Assembly (NCBI GenBank): GCA_016785225.1
Contig: JAFBJZ010000781.1
Span: 2,604,001-2,668,000 of the forward strand
Origin: Psettodes erumei
Taxonomy: Eukaryota > Chordata > Actinopteri > Pleuronectiformes > Psettodidae
DNA length: 64,000 nt
Direction: 5' to 3'
The position numbers and the translations under genes were made by a program. Every line of letters begins with the position of its first letter. Positions within the stretch are counted from its first letter, which is position 1. Of the stretch, positions 12,001 through 22,502 are shown piece after piece. A model generated the notes under the pieces. The model did not search any database and had not been told where the DNA came from. It saw only the letters and a list, made by a program, of their open reading frames with translations.

Positions 12001-15000
12001 CCAGCAGCATCCCTTGCCTACATTACAAGAAAATGAAGGAGCAGGAGGAAAGGGAACTGAATGGAGAGGTGACACCTAATGTAGAGGAGTCTCCAGTCAA
12101 GCCCAGAGAGGAGGCTAATGGTGAAGAGAAAGCAGGCAAGTCAGATTCTGCAGAGGAGCACGACGACGTCCCTCCTTCCATTGTGGCCGAGGGTGGCCCC
12201 GATGGAGAGGGTACCGCCAACAAAAGCCTGCAGGGTAAAGAGTCCCAGCCTTGTGACACCGCCCAAGGAGCCTTAGGACAAGTCAAGGCCAAGGTGGAGG
12301 TGTGCAAGGACGAGTCAATAGGTAAAGTCTTTTCACAGTGCATTGGCAGTGATACACCTGGAAAAAAGTCATGATGACCTTACTTCATAAAACCTCCTCA
12401 CAGAACTTGAAGAGTTCCGCCTGTACCTGGAGAAATGCTTTGACTTTGAACAAGTCACAGTAAAGAAGTTTCGTACCTGGGCTGAGCGGCGGCAGTTCAA
12501 CAGAGACATGAAGAGGAAGCAGGCCGAGTCGGAGAGACCGATCCTGCCCGCCAACCAGAAACTCATCACACTGTCTGTCCAGGATGCGCCCACTAAGAAA
12601 GGTAGCGCTTACATAGACTCGTACAACTCCACACAAACTGTGCTTTTGTTTTCTTCTTGCCAGTAACCAATCAAACTATTGTTAGATGTCCTGTAAGTGT
12701 TGTTTGTTGATGCATGTCTTATTTTCTGTACATTGTTTTACAACAGAATTTGTCATCAACCCCAATGGAAAGTCAGAAGTTTGCATCTTGCATGAATATA
12801 TGCAACGTGTCCTAAAGGTTCGACCTGTTTACAACTTTTTTGAATGTGGTAAGTTTCTTAAGTGTCTTCAGCATAGTGTAACGTGTAAATCCACTCTTCC
12901 TTCTGTTGTCATCATTACCTTCCCTCTGTAGTGTGTTCATGTTTTCCCATGTCTGTCAACTCCTCCAAGTTTAAGTTGCAAGTTTGTCGTGAAGCTGTAC
13001 AACTTATTCATATCAAATGGTTTTGTGCACCTCACAGAGAACCCAAGTGAACCCTTCGGAGCTTCAGTCATTATAGATGGAGTAACTTACGGCACAGGAA
13101 CCGCAAGCAGTAAAAAACTTGCAAAGAATAAAGCTGGTAATTATGTCATGCATAATAGTTCTCTCACTGTCGGCTGTCTTTGTGGCACCTTCAGTGCACA
13201 TTCTCACTGTATGTAAGAGTCGCTCTGGTGAATTTGCATGTTGTGATATGTTACTAGTTCTGCTCTCACTGGTGACCCCATGTCATTTGCAGCTCGAGCC
13301 ACACTGGAAATCCTCATCCCTGACTTTGTGAAGCAGACCTCGGAGGAGAAGCCTGTCGAGGGCGATGAACTGGAGGTGCTACTTTCAATATTCTGTTTTT
13401 TTCCCCCAAAAAAATAGGCTTTCCTTGAAGATTAACGCATTTTCACACTACACACTAGACAGCCATGTAAGCATCAGTGTGCTCTGTCCCACAGTATTTC
13501 AATCATATCAGTATAGAAGACTCGAGGGTGTATGAGCTGACCAACAAAGCAGGACTACTTTCGCCATATCAGATTCTTCATGAGTGCCTTAAAAGGTAAG
13601 AGCTAATGGGTATTTCCACCAAGAGTAAACTATTATGAATATTTTTGTTTTTGTAAATTCTCAAGCTTACATTTGTGATGGCTTTTTATGAGTTGTGCTA
13701 GTATTATATCATCAAATTCTCCAGCTGCATGGCAGAGTCGCATAACACACACAAACCAACATGAGCTGAAATACCTACCAAGTTGAAGCAACTATCAGTT
13801 TCACAGTTGTACTTAACTTTCATGAGCTGTTCTCACTCTGCTGCTACAAAGTGTCAGGTCATGGATATTTAATTAAAATGTACCTTTCTGCAGAAACCAT
13901 GGAATGGGAGACACCAGCATTAAATTTGAGGTGATCCCAGGGAAAAACCAGAAGAGTGAATATGTGATGACATGTGGGAAACATACTGTGCGTGGCTGGT
14001 GTAAGTAAAATCAAACAAACCCTCCACATCACACTGCATATTTAGTTATCAAAAAAAACAGCGCTCACTTCATTTTGAAGGGTGTTTCTTGATTTGTGCA
14101 GCATTTAAACAGTTAATATTTTGAGCATGAAAATAGATTTTTTTTTTAAACAGAATGATACTGGTGATTTATTTCATGACAAGTCAGTTCAGTTACGTAA
14201 AGGTCACGCTTGAAGCAGCAAATCGTAACGATGGCCGTTTTCCCTTTTATTCCATCCCCATGTCTTGTTACAGATTGCGCTGAGCCTTCCACAGCCTCGT
14301 ACACCTGCTGCTTTCACTGACAGATTTGATGCGTTTACTGTCTTTTCCAACAGGCAAGAACAAGAGGGTCGGCAAACAACTAGCGTCTCAGAAGATCTTG
14401 CAGATGCTCCATCCTCACGTCAAGAACTGGGGCTCGCTGCTGCGCATGTACGGCAGAGAGAGCAACAAGATGGTGAAGAAGGTAAGCTCCCTCGGCTGCA
14501 CTTCCTGTAAAGCGTCTGAGGTCGTGAAAAGTTTGGGAAAATGATTTAAAGAACGCTTTGTGTGCCTGTTATGTCAGGCTCTCTTAAGAAAATAACAGCT
14601 TTGCTACTTTTCAATACAAACTTGTATATGGAGTCCAAAAAGCAGCTAAATGTCTTTTCAACATAAAACCTCTCTGTCATCAAATGCACTTCAGTTGACC
14701 TGTTGCTTGCTGTCCACCACGTTGGAGAACAGCCAGAATTAGCGATGCACCGGTACAGTCGTGCGCATCCTCATGACTTTTTAAACGACTGATCATTTGC
14801 AGGAGAGCTCGGACAAGAGCGTGATCGAGCTGCAGCAGTATGCCAAAAAGAACAAGCCAAACCTCCATATCTTGAACAAACTGCAAGAAGAGATGAGGAA
14901 GCTGGCCACGCAGAGGGTGAGCACAGTTCTGTTGGAATAAATTGTCATTCAAGCAAGCGTAAATTTTTGTCCCTCTGTTTTCAAGAGCGTTGCACTCATC

Positions 15001-15307
15001 TAAAGCTAAGGGTTGTTTGTTCTTGACGTGATGAACCTGTGGAAACTACACTTGATGCTTGAGGCTTAGAGGGCGGGTATATTATTAATAATCATTTTGA
15101 CTTGTGTAATCGTCAGTCCCCGCTTGACAAAATTACATTTCCACTGCCAGGAGGTATATATTTCAGAAGAGCTTGACTTCCTTTGTAAACTGACCTCATT
15201 ATTTTCCTGTATCTCTATATTAGGAGGAAACCAGGAAGAAACCCAAGATGACCATAATGGAGTCGGCGCAGCCAGGGAGCGAACCTCTCTGCACTGTCGA
15301 CGTTTAA
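9056..15307 (+). CDS. dgcr8: DGCR8, Microprocessor complex subunit
   Basis: Thirteen coding exons encode 780 aa (human 773): 9056-9739, 10822-10984, 11510-11652, 11985-12321, 12404-12601, 12747-12848, 13038-13136, 13293-13375, 13495-13595, 13894-14000, 14354-14481, 14803-14916, 15224-15307. The start ATG 9056 (MEIDDVLPPLP) aligns with the human N terminus, and exon 2 begins at 8775 with 5' UTR. Features in order: basic PKKM patch (nuclear localisation region), WW-like/heme-binding dimerisation region (LPDGWIMTFHNSGIPVYLHR, then SIPCLHYKKMK with the heme-ligand Cys in IPC), dsRBD1 (NPSEPFGAS..GTASSKKLAKNKA), dsRBD2 (SPYQILHECLKRNHGMG..KRVGKQLASQKIL), and the Drosha-binding C-terminal helix (SVIELQQYAKKNKPNLHIL). 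It partners Drosha in the nucleus to recognise and cleave primary miRNAs. The acidic linker in exon 5 (about residues 335-440) is the most diverged part. Two hairpins in its own mRNA suggest autoregulation. Confidence 0.97.
9131..9198 (+). ncRNA. mir1306: mir-1306-like Microprocessor hairpin inside dgcr8 coding exon 2
   Basis: The 5' arm 9137-9158 (CCACCTCCCCTGCAAACGTC..) is identical over its 22 bases to human miR-1306-5p as I recall it. The 3' arm 9177-9194 (ACGTTAGCTCTGGTGGTG) differs from miR-1306-3p at one base. Paired blocks are CACCACC 9135-9141 with GGTGGTG 9188-9194, and AACGTCCA 9151-9158 with TGGACGTT 9174-9181, closing a 15-base loop. The hairpin is read in frame as part of DGCR8 (PPPPPLQTSSDAEVMDVSSG). 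In mammals this is the second DGCR8-mRNA stem cut by Drosha. The near-perfect nucleotide identity at synonymous sites argues that the RNA structure is selected. Confidence 0.9.
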
Positions 15308-17170
15308 GTCCTGGAATCACTGATGAACCACGGCACTAAAACCCTGTCACTGTCAGACTCATCATCACACACACACCGCCATCCATCACTTCAATTATGC
15401 ATCACTGACATCTAATGGCAATATAGCTCCAAATGGACAGGCCGGTAGAACTGCTTGCTTCCTTCATTCATGGTTGTATTGGCTCAGCTGGTAGATGTTA
15501 AGGGTAGGACTTAATGCACTAACAGACCATAGAGCAAATACCATCTACCTCTTTAGATGCACCCTCACTATGGCACTAGGAAAAAAAAAAAAAGCAAAGT
15601 CACCCTGGGGTGCAGAGAAGTTAACATGACTTGACAGCATCTGAACCACATCACAATAATTTTAAAAAAAGCATGCTTCTTTGACTGCAAAAACCACTAC
15701 TTTGTTGGTTTTGTTTCGAAGTGTTGTTTTTAACAGTCACAATCTTTTAGTACCAGCACCTATTCGTTTTATTTGTGCTTCAAGTATTTGAAAGGGACTA
15801 CTAATACTTGTGTATTTATACCATTCATTTAATTGGGGAAACACTTAGTTGTTTATAAGGTGTTTTTAATGGTAGGTGTTCATGGATATTTTGGGTGAAA
15901 TTTAAAATATGCGGTTTGTGTTCATCTTCAGAATGGACAGTTGCTGCCTCGGTTTGCACGATTAAAAAAAACAAAACAAAACAAAAAAAAAACATGCGTC
16001 GTGAAGTGATCACTGTTCGGAGCTACCTTCATGCACTTGTGTCCTGTCAGATTTTATTTTTTTGTTGTTGACTGATCACGCTGTTGGTAAAGAACTGCTT
16101 TTGCTTGTTTGGAGGGGAGGGGTGACTGTTTGGATTTGGAGGGAGTTGCTACCTTTTGATTTTCTTTGGCTTTGGCAATACGGCAAACTGACGTCCTGCA
16201 GTAAACCCAAGCACCGGTCAAAGATTAATGTAACGTGAAAGATTTGTTTTACGCTCTTAGTTCTCGCTAGCTTTTTCTTCAAGTATAATGCCAGGCACAC
16301 TATAACCAATTGCTACATTTCAGTTGCTTTTCATTTTTGGGTGCCCTTAAAAAAAAGATACTGTTGGCTACAAGTTGCCTTAGTTAATCCATTTCACGAA
16401 GGGCTCCGAGTATAAACAGTACATTGGACCTAAAATGCCCTTCAACAGGAGGTGGAAAGACCAAGCCCCCTTTACTTGATGAAGTATTTATTGTTTAGCC
16501 AATTAGTATTTTTAAAGACAGCCTGTTGAACAAACTTAAGGGAGAAATGCCTCCAGCATGTGCAGATTTTTCTAAGACTTCTCTTAATGGATTGTGCATT
16601 TCGTTTGTGTCCGTTGGCCACCGCTGTGACAGCCGATCATACCTTGCGACCACGAGTAGAAGACGTTTTTTTTTTTTCAAAAAGGCAGCCTTGCAAAATT
16701 CAGTCGGCAAAATTCAATCCAGTACAACACAAGCTGATGAAACTGTATACCAAAGCTTACATACAGTCTTATGCATTTTATAGAATACTTAATGTTGCTG
16801 CAAACTGTACAGTAGGAACATCTATACACAGGAAAATGCGTCAACATTAGTTGCTGGAACAAAATAGAAACTGCTGTGCATCCTGTCGAGTGCTTTTTCT
16901 ACCGAACATACGAGGACAGTTTAAACACGAGGCTGTTGTGACATCATAGGTCGCTTTAAGAATGTGCTTTCCCCTCTGCGTGCGTTGTCTTGCCAAGTGT
17001 GGCAGTGTGAGAAGACAAAAAAAAATCCCGCTTTTATGTGTGTTGCTGTCGAGTTGTACCAATGAACTGTTTTGAGATGTTGCCTAGAAAATGAAGTATG
17101 TATTGCAACCTGAGCTCCTTGACTTAAGTAATATTTGTTATGCAAAATAAAAATGTCTTGACTAATGACG
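15308..17170 (+). other. dgcr8: dgcr8 3' UTR and poly(A) signal
   Basis: About 1.85 kb of AT-rich sequence follows the stop, with A- and T-homopolymers at 15580-15595, 15962-15991 and 16668-16678. AATAAA at 17146-17151 is followed within 30 bases by a T-rich run (17179-17198), the best candidate for the transcript end. Open frames on both strands here (for example 16526-16850 and 16921-17274) have no splice context and are not called. Confidence 0.65.
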
Positions 17171-17387
17171 AGAGGGACTTTTTTTTCTTTTTTTTTTATT
17201 CGGTTGCCGACGATGACGGGGAAAAAATGGAAGTTAATGAAGGTAAATCTATTAATCCAAAAGCAGTTGAACAAAGATTCAGTTTGATACCGAAACCTTC
17301 CATTTAGATCAGAGTAGCTTTAAGACATAGGCAACAAAAAAAGGATCAAAGTAAAGAGGCATGGCAGGGAAAGAGATAGTTATACTA

Positions 17388-17684
17388 AGCATACTGTAGA
17401 AATATTTTATTTGAAGCAAAAAATCCATCCTGCATATAACGTAACTGTATGAGACACTGGTGAGCGCTACATTATCCTGTTGTTGGATTAACTGACCCTC
17501 TCAGTGCACAAGGCCTTGCAGATGTTGAAACAAGTGACAGGAAAATGCTGACGTGAGGCGTTTAAGGTTCCTCGGAGAACCCAGTGCGTGCAGACATTTC
17601 TAGAATGGAAAGCCCGTGCATCCCACGAAACGAGTCTGTTTCCAAGTCTGAGAACCCGTCTGTTCCTGCCCGCTGCTGGGAGTG
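17388..17684 (-). other. trmt2a: trmt2a 3' UTR with poly(A) signal
   Basis: On the minus strand AATAAA reads across 17411-17406, about 275 bases after the trmt2a stop. It is the only good signal before the dgcr8 end, so the two convergent transcripts are separated by roughly 0.25 kb. The cleavage point is inferred. Confidence 0.6.
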
Positions 17685-20600
17685 TCAGTCCCCTCTCTCC
17701 AGCAGCAGCAGCATCTCCACATGCATGGTCTGAGGGAACAGGTCCACGGCCATGGCTCGCACCGGACGGAACGGGGCTCCGTGAACTCTGTTGGACGGCG
17801 CTCTGCACAGGCTGAAAAGAGAAAATTACAGCATGTGACTTGACCCTTTTATCCAACCGGCTCTTTCTAAACGATGGCTGGCAATGACAGCAGGACAACC
17901 GGCGCGTTGCAAGACGTCGCGACTCACTCAATGAAGTTGTTCATGGCTGCCTTCGCGTTGCAGGCCACATAAACCAGCCTCTTCAGGTGCTCCGCTCTCC
18001 TGATGGCAAGTATCACTTTGGAATCTGGGCACAATTGAAACAAAGAGTCTGAACATGCGACGCATCTTCAAGTGACCGAAGTTCATGTTCCATCTGCGGT
18101 TGTTCACTCACGTAGGCCCGCCCTCGGTGGATCCACAATGGCTGTGACTTTGGGGGACACGAGAGCGCCGAGGATGTTGGGGAACACATCCTCCGCTTTG
18201 CCGCAGTGAAAGTCAATGTTGCTTATACCTTAAAATGCAGGCAAAGGAAAAACTGATCAAGAAACCGAATGAGGGGTAGAAAATATACAACACCTTGGAA
18301 TACAGTCATTAGACGACGTCGCTCTAAAGGAAGAAACAAAAACGAGATGATTCAGTTGGTTTAAAGGCAAATCTGTAAAATCAGAGCAAACGCCATCCAT
18401 CTACTACATTTAACGTTATTTTTCTCCTCATGTTGAACATCATTTAGGACAGGTGGTTATCTGTAATACCAATGCAGTCTTTGCGAGTACTATTATAATG
18501 GCTATCAAAGAAGCAATTACAATACAAAACTTAATCTAAAAGGTACTTTCAAATCCTGTCACTATTCTGACGTAAGAGAGAAGAGATCTCAGCCACTTGC
18601 TGTCTTCTCGCGTCCTACCGTTGAGCTTTGCGTTAACTTTGGCATCCTCCACCGCTTCCTGGCACAGCTCGATCCCAATCACCTTCTTCACCCTCTGGAG
18701 ACAAAAGTCAGAAAGTCCATATTCGTTCGTGAACACTGCTACGTACAGAGGGTTGCACGCCTGCCTGTCCGCTTCGGGTTATCACAGCACAGTCTCAGCT
18801 GAGCGTCAGAGCTGAAGCTTTACCTTAGCCAGAGAGATGCCGATGGTTCCCGTCCCGCAGCACACGTCCAGCACCGTGCTGTCCTGATCCAGCTGGGCCC
18901 ATTCCCCCACGGCAGAGTAGAGCACCTCCGCAGCCGCTGTATTCACCTGCCGGGTGTGTATGGAGGGCATGTCATAAAGACAGACGCCACAGCTGGAACA
19001 ATACACAATTTCAGAAATATCCACAGAAGAAAGAATCTCCCTGGTTTATCAAGCCTCTTTCTTACCTGGAAGAAGGAATGAGGGGATATTCTGAATTTTA
19101 GACCCAGCAGCTCTTCGTGAATGTAGCTCTCTCCAGCCACCAGCTCACAGGGCAAGTCCTCTGGCTTCGGAGATTTCCTTTGGAGCCAAAAACATTCAAC
19201 TTCAGCTGAATGGACCGTATCATTCTCATGACTGTCAGTCATTACATGGTCCCCCCCCTCACCTTTGTCCCTCTCTGACAAAGTAAAGAGAGGTCACGCC
19301 GCTGTCTTTCCCCTCTCCTGTTGTAAAGTACTCCCTCATGGAGCTCTTCAGAGCGTCGAGTTCCTCCTCTTCAAGTTTCTAGGAGTTGGTGAACAAGTAA
19401 CAGAGGTTCAAAGGTTGAAATCTAACGATCTGCGCTCCCATTTTCGTTGAGAACACGAACGGAGAACATTTCATCACCTGTGGGTTGAAGAAGACCGCAG
19501 CCATGGCTTGGCTGGTCCTCGTAGTCCGTACGGTTAGTTGCTTCCAGTGCCCTTCATATGTTTCAGGACTGTACACGGAGTATGGCGTGGTCCTGTTGGC
19601 AGAGTAACGGTAAGATTGAAGGCAATAGAGGAAATGTGTAAAGACTTGTTCTTAAAACGCCTGAACATAATTTAAGCGCAACTACCTGATGAACTTCTGA
19701 AACTCGCTGACCACTCTCTTGGCGTCCGCTGAGACGTGGCACGTCTCGGCCGGCCCCGCCACAGCGCAGGATCCTCCTTTGTATTTTCCCAGGCGGAAAC
19801 CGATGGTCTTGTCCTCGCCGTCAGCGCCCACTGAGATGAGGAACTCACACTTGTTTCTGTACTCCGTCTACCGATACGAGGGGAGGAGGGAGGAATGTGT
19901 GTTATTAGACGCTACTGCATTGTGACTGAGATAGAAATGTTACGAAACAAAATGCATGAGCAGAAGCAAGAAAAGGATTTTTTAAAAGGATGTACAATAT
20001 CTTTGACGCAGTGAGACTTTTAAAAACCAGATCCTAGCTAGTAACTATGAGCATTTTATGGTATATTGATTAGATGGTTCTTGACCAAGCATAAAAATCA
20101 AAAGTGTGTATGTCATATGTGGATTAATATCTGTAAAATGAGAGCCGAGATGGACCCAACATGTAGACATACCTGTGTGGGAGATGGTTGAATGGTTTCC
20201 AGGGGACAACACATCTTGTTGTATTTCCCTTTCTGTGCAAACAGCCAAGGCAGCATGGCTTTGTTGGTGCTTCCAATCTCACTGAAAAGGAAACAGAGTG
20301 TCCTTTACCTTGAATAACATTTCTGTAAACAGTGTTGCCAATATTTATGATGTGACCCCTCCCCCCATTATGTTTTATGCAGATTTGCAGTAAAATCAAC
20401 CTGTAAAACCAGCAATAGAGCCAAAATAGTCATCACAAAACCTCTTGTGTAAAGAGTGTGATATTCTAAATACTGTGTTGAGTGTTTTCCACAGTGATGG
20501 GAGTGAAATATGGCTAAACCTGATGCTACAAAATCTTAAATCACAGGAGCTTCCATTAAAAGGCATGACACCGGCCTTCAGTACCACATATTGATCAATA

Positions 20601-21281
20601 TCTAGTGTTGCTGCACTGCAGCAGATATGGTGGGACTCCATGTGACACCACCTACTTGGCCAGCCTCTGCAGAACCCCCACCACCTCCTGCTCCTTCCTC
20701 CTCAGCTGCTCCTCATAAGGCACATTCCACAGAGGAGTCACCACGTTGGCTATCTGGACACTGAGTGGCTCCTCTTCCTCGTCCCCCTCCGCTCGCTTGG
20801 ACGGGGGCTGACCCCCAGCGCCCCCTCCCTCCTCCTCCTGCTTCCTTTTCCGCAGGATGGGGTCTGCTTTGGGTTTGGCCAGCCTGACGCTCAGCACCTG
20901 GCCCTTCCACTGCATGCCATGCACCATCTTCATGGCCTTGTCGCGCTCCTCCTCGTTCTTAAAGGTGACGAAAGCGAAGGAGTGCTTGCCAAACAGCTTG
21001 ATTTTGTGTGGGTTGAGGCTCTGCTTGGCGAGGAACTTCTTCAGGTCATTAAAGCCGATGAACTTAGGCAGATTCCTGATCTCCACTTTGTAGATCTCAG
21101 AGGTGAAGAGGTCCTCTTTGATGTAGCGGTACATGCTGGGGTCAGAGGCGGCCTCGCTCTCATCTTCAGCTTGGCCATCAGACTTCACGTCATCATTGCT
21201 GCACTCCTGGCGGAGGTCATCGGGTGTCTCCTCCTTTGAGGGTGGTGCATCGGCCACTGGACTGCCACTGACGTCTGCCAT
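17685..21281 (-). CDS. trmt2a: TRMT2A, tRNA (uracil-5-)-methyltransferase homolog A
   Basis: Eleven coding exons, listed 5' to 3' on the minus strand, give 599 aa (human 625): 20656-21281, 20173-20281, 19686-19867, 19478-19592, 19263-19378, 19066-19177, 18824-18946, 18619-18694, 18112-18228, 17928-18024, 17685-17811. Start MADVSGSPVAD; a spliced non-coding exon lies upstream. The N-terminal RRM is visible (SEIYKVEIRNLPKF..FAFVTFKNEEERDKAM). The C-terminal class I methyltransferase shows SAM motif DVCCGTGTIG, the acidic strand VIGIELCQEAVEDA, the DPPRAG motif, catalytic Cys in YVACNAKAAM, and the base Glu in HVEMLLLLER. The family makes m5U54 in cytosolic tRNA. The usual SCNP around the catalytic Cys is ACNA here; the Cys itself is intact. 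All joins are GT/AG and in phase. Confidence 0.96.
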
Positions 21282-21699
21282 CACTCTGCTGGATTGTAAC
21301 ATCAACAATCCAGTTAGCAGATTGAATCGTATATTCGACAAGATATGAGGAAAACAATTAAATAACTTGATCGCTCGATGGAGTGTGCCCAGATACAATT
21401 TAAGTGTGTCAGAATCAGCACATTTAACTTTAAAATGTAAACATAACGTTGGAAATAAAAAGGAACAGCTGCCGACATGCTTCAATCTAATCCAGTAACA
21501 TATAAAAACATGCATTGCTTCTAAATGTGAGTTTTGGCTGCACGTCACGCGCACAGATGTAAATAATGCAGGCTAAAGGCTGAGGTGGAGATGGACCGTT
21601 GTTGAAGCCCCCCCCCCCAAAAAAAAAACAAAAAACAAAACGTTCATCGTCTCCAACCCCGTTAAATATCACTCAATGCAACGCTGAATGGAAGTCCAC

Positions 21700-22502
21700 A
21701 TGTGCCTTACCTCCTTACATTTACTCCCCAATTCACTTCTCAGTAAAATGTGCACGGCGCAGCCATGTTGAGTGAACCACGTGTGACGTGAACTCTGAAC
21801 TTTGTTAAAGTGGTAGACGTTATTTCAGGGCTCGAGCGTCCTGCACACTTTCTTTCAGTTTCCATGTTATCTTGTGCTCTTTGTCAAGTCCACCAAAGAG
21901 TCGCACTGAGTCCTTATATACACTAAACAGGCCAACAAATATATGCGAATTGTTTTCTTTCTGATTTTCTGAACTCAGGTTTGGAATGTAAACTAAGTAA
22001 AGTGGAAACAGTATAATTGTAAAAAAATTACAATACTGAATACTTTTATTTAATAAGGCTTAAATATCATCATTACGCAATTTCGAGCGTTTTGTAGCGT
22101 TTTACTGCATGTGCTTAGTCAAGTTACTAATTACAAATAGTACATGATGCATAGAGGGTTGTTCCCCTTTATGTATACAAATATTCATAAATTTCAGGCG
22201 TACACTTTACATTTCTGTATAATAAACCCCATTTTAAACAGTATAATACAAGTCATCATGTTTCTAATTTATATGAAGTTCCGAATTTTTACTGTGAAAA
22301 TACGTCCATTAGTATGACATAGGCAATCTCAGCCGAGGGAGGCGGCGCGCGCGCGCTGTCCCACTGCGGGCGCGTGCATACGTAGGAAATTCGGCGCGCG
22401 AAAGCTGTAGCAGGAAGTGAGAGTAGCTGAAGGGAAACGGCGGCCAGTTTGGGATTTGAATCTATCAAACTACTTCCATAATCTACAAACATCTACATTA
22501 AT
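21700..22502. promoter_or_regulatory. shared divergent promoter of trmt2a and ranbp1
   Basis: The two genes start back to back. On the trmt2a side, a minus-strand donor AAGGAG/GTAAGG places the 3' end of a non-coding exon at 21711. Around its likely start lie a YY1-type CATGGCTGC (21760-21769, minus), an E-box CACGTG (21778-21783) and a CRE-like TGACGTGA (21784-21791). On the ranbp1 side, a GC-rich block (22340-22405) with GCGCGCGCGC and an E2F-like site precedes the ATG at 22503. The orthologous mouse pair (Htf9c/Htf9a) is a classic CpG-island bidirectional promoter controlled partly by E2F. The middle, about 21850-22320, is AT-rich, so the island may be split in two. Confidence 0.75.
22396..22403 (-). 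promoter_or_regulatory. E2F-like site upstream of ranbp1
   Basis: GCGCGAAA on the plus strand reads TTTCGCGC on the minus strand, a full E2F core, about 100 bases before the ranbp1 ATG. E2F control of RanBP1 in the cell cycle is established in mouse. Occupancy here is inferred. Confidence 0.55.

Noticed and set aside
21282..21554. N-terminal extension of TRMT2A to 21554
   Set aside because: The frame stays open, but a splice acceptor lies just before the ATG at 21281 and a donor at 21711 explains a non-coding first exon. The extension does not resemble TRMT2A.
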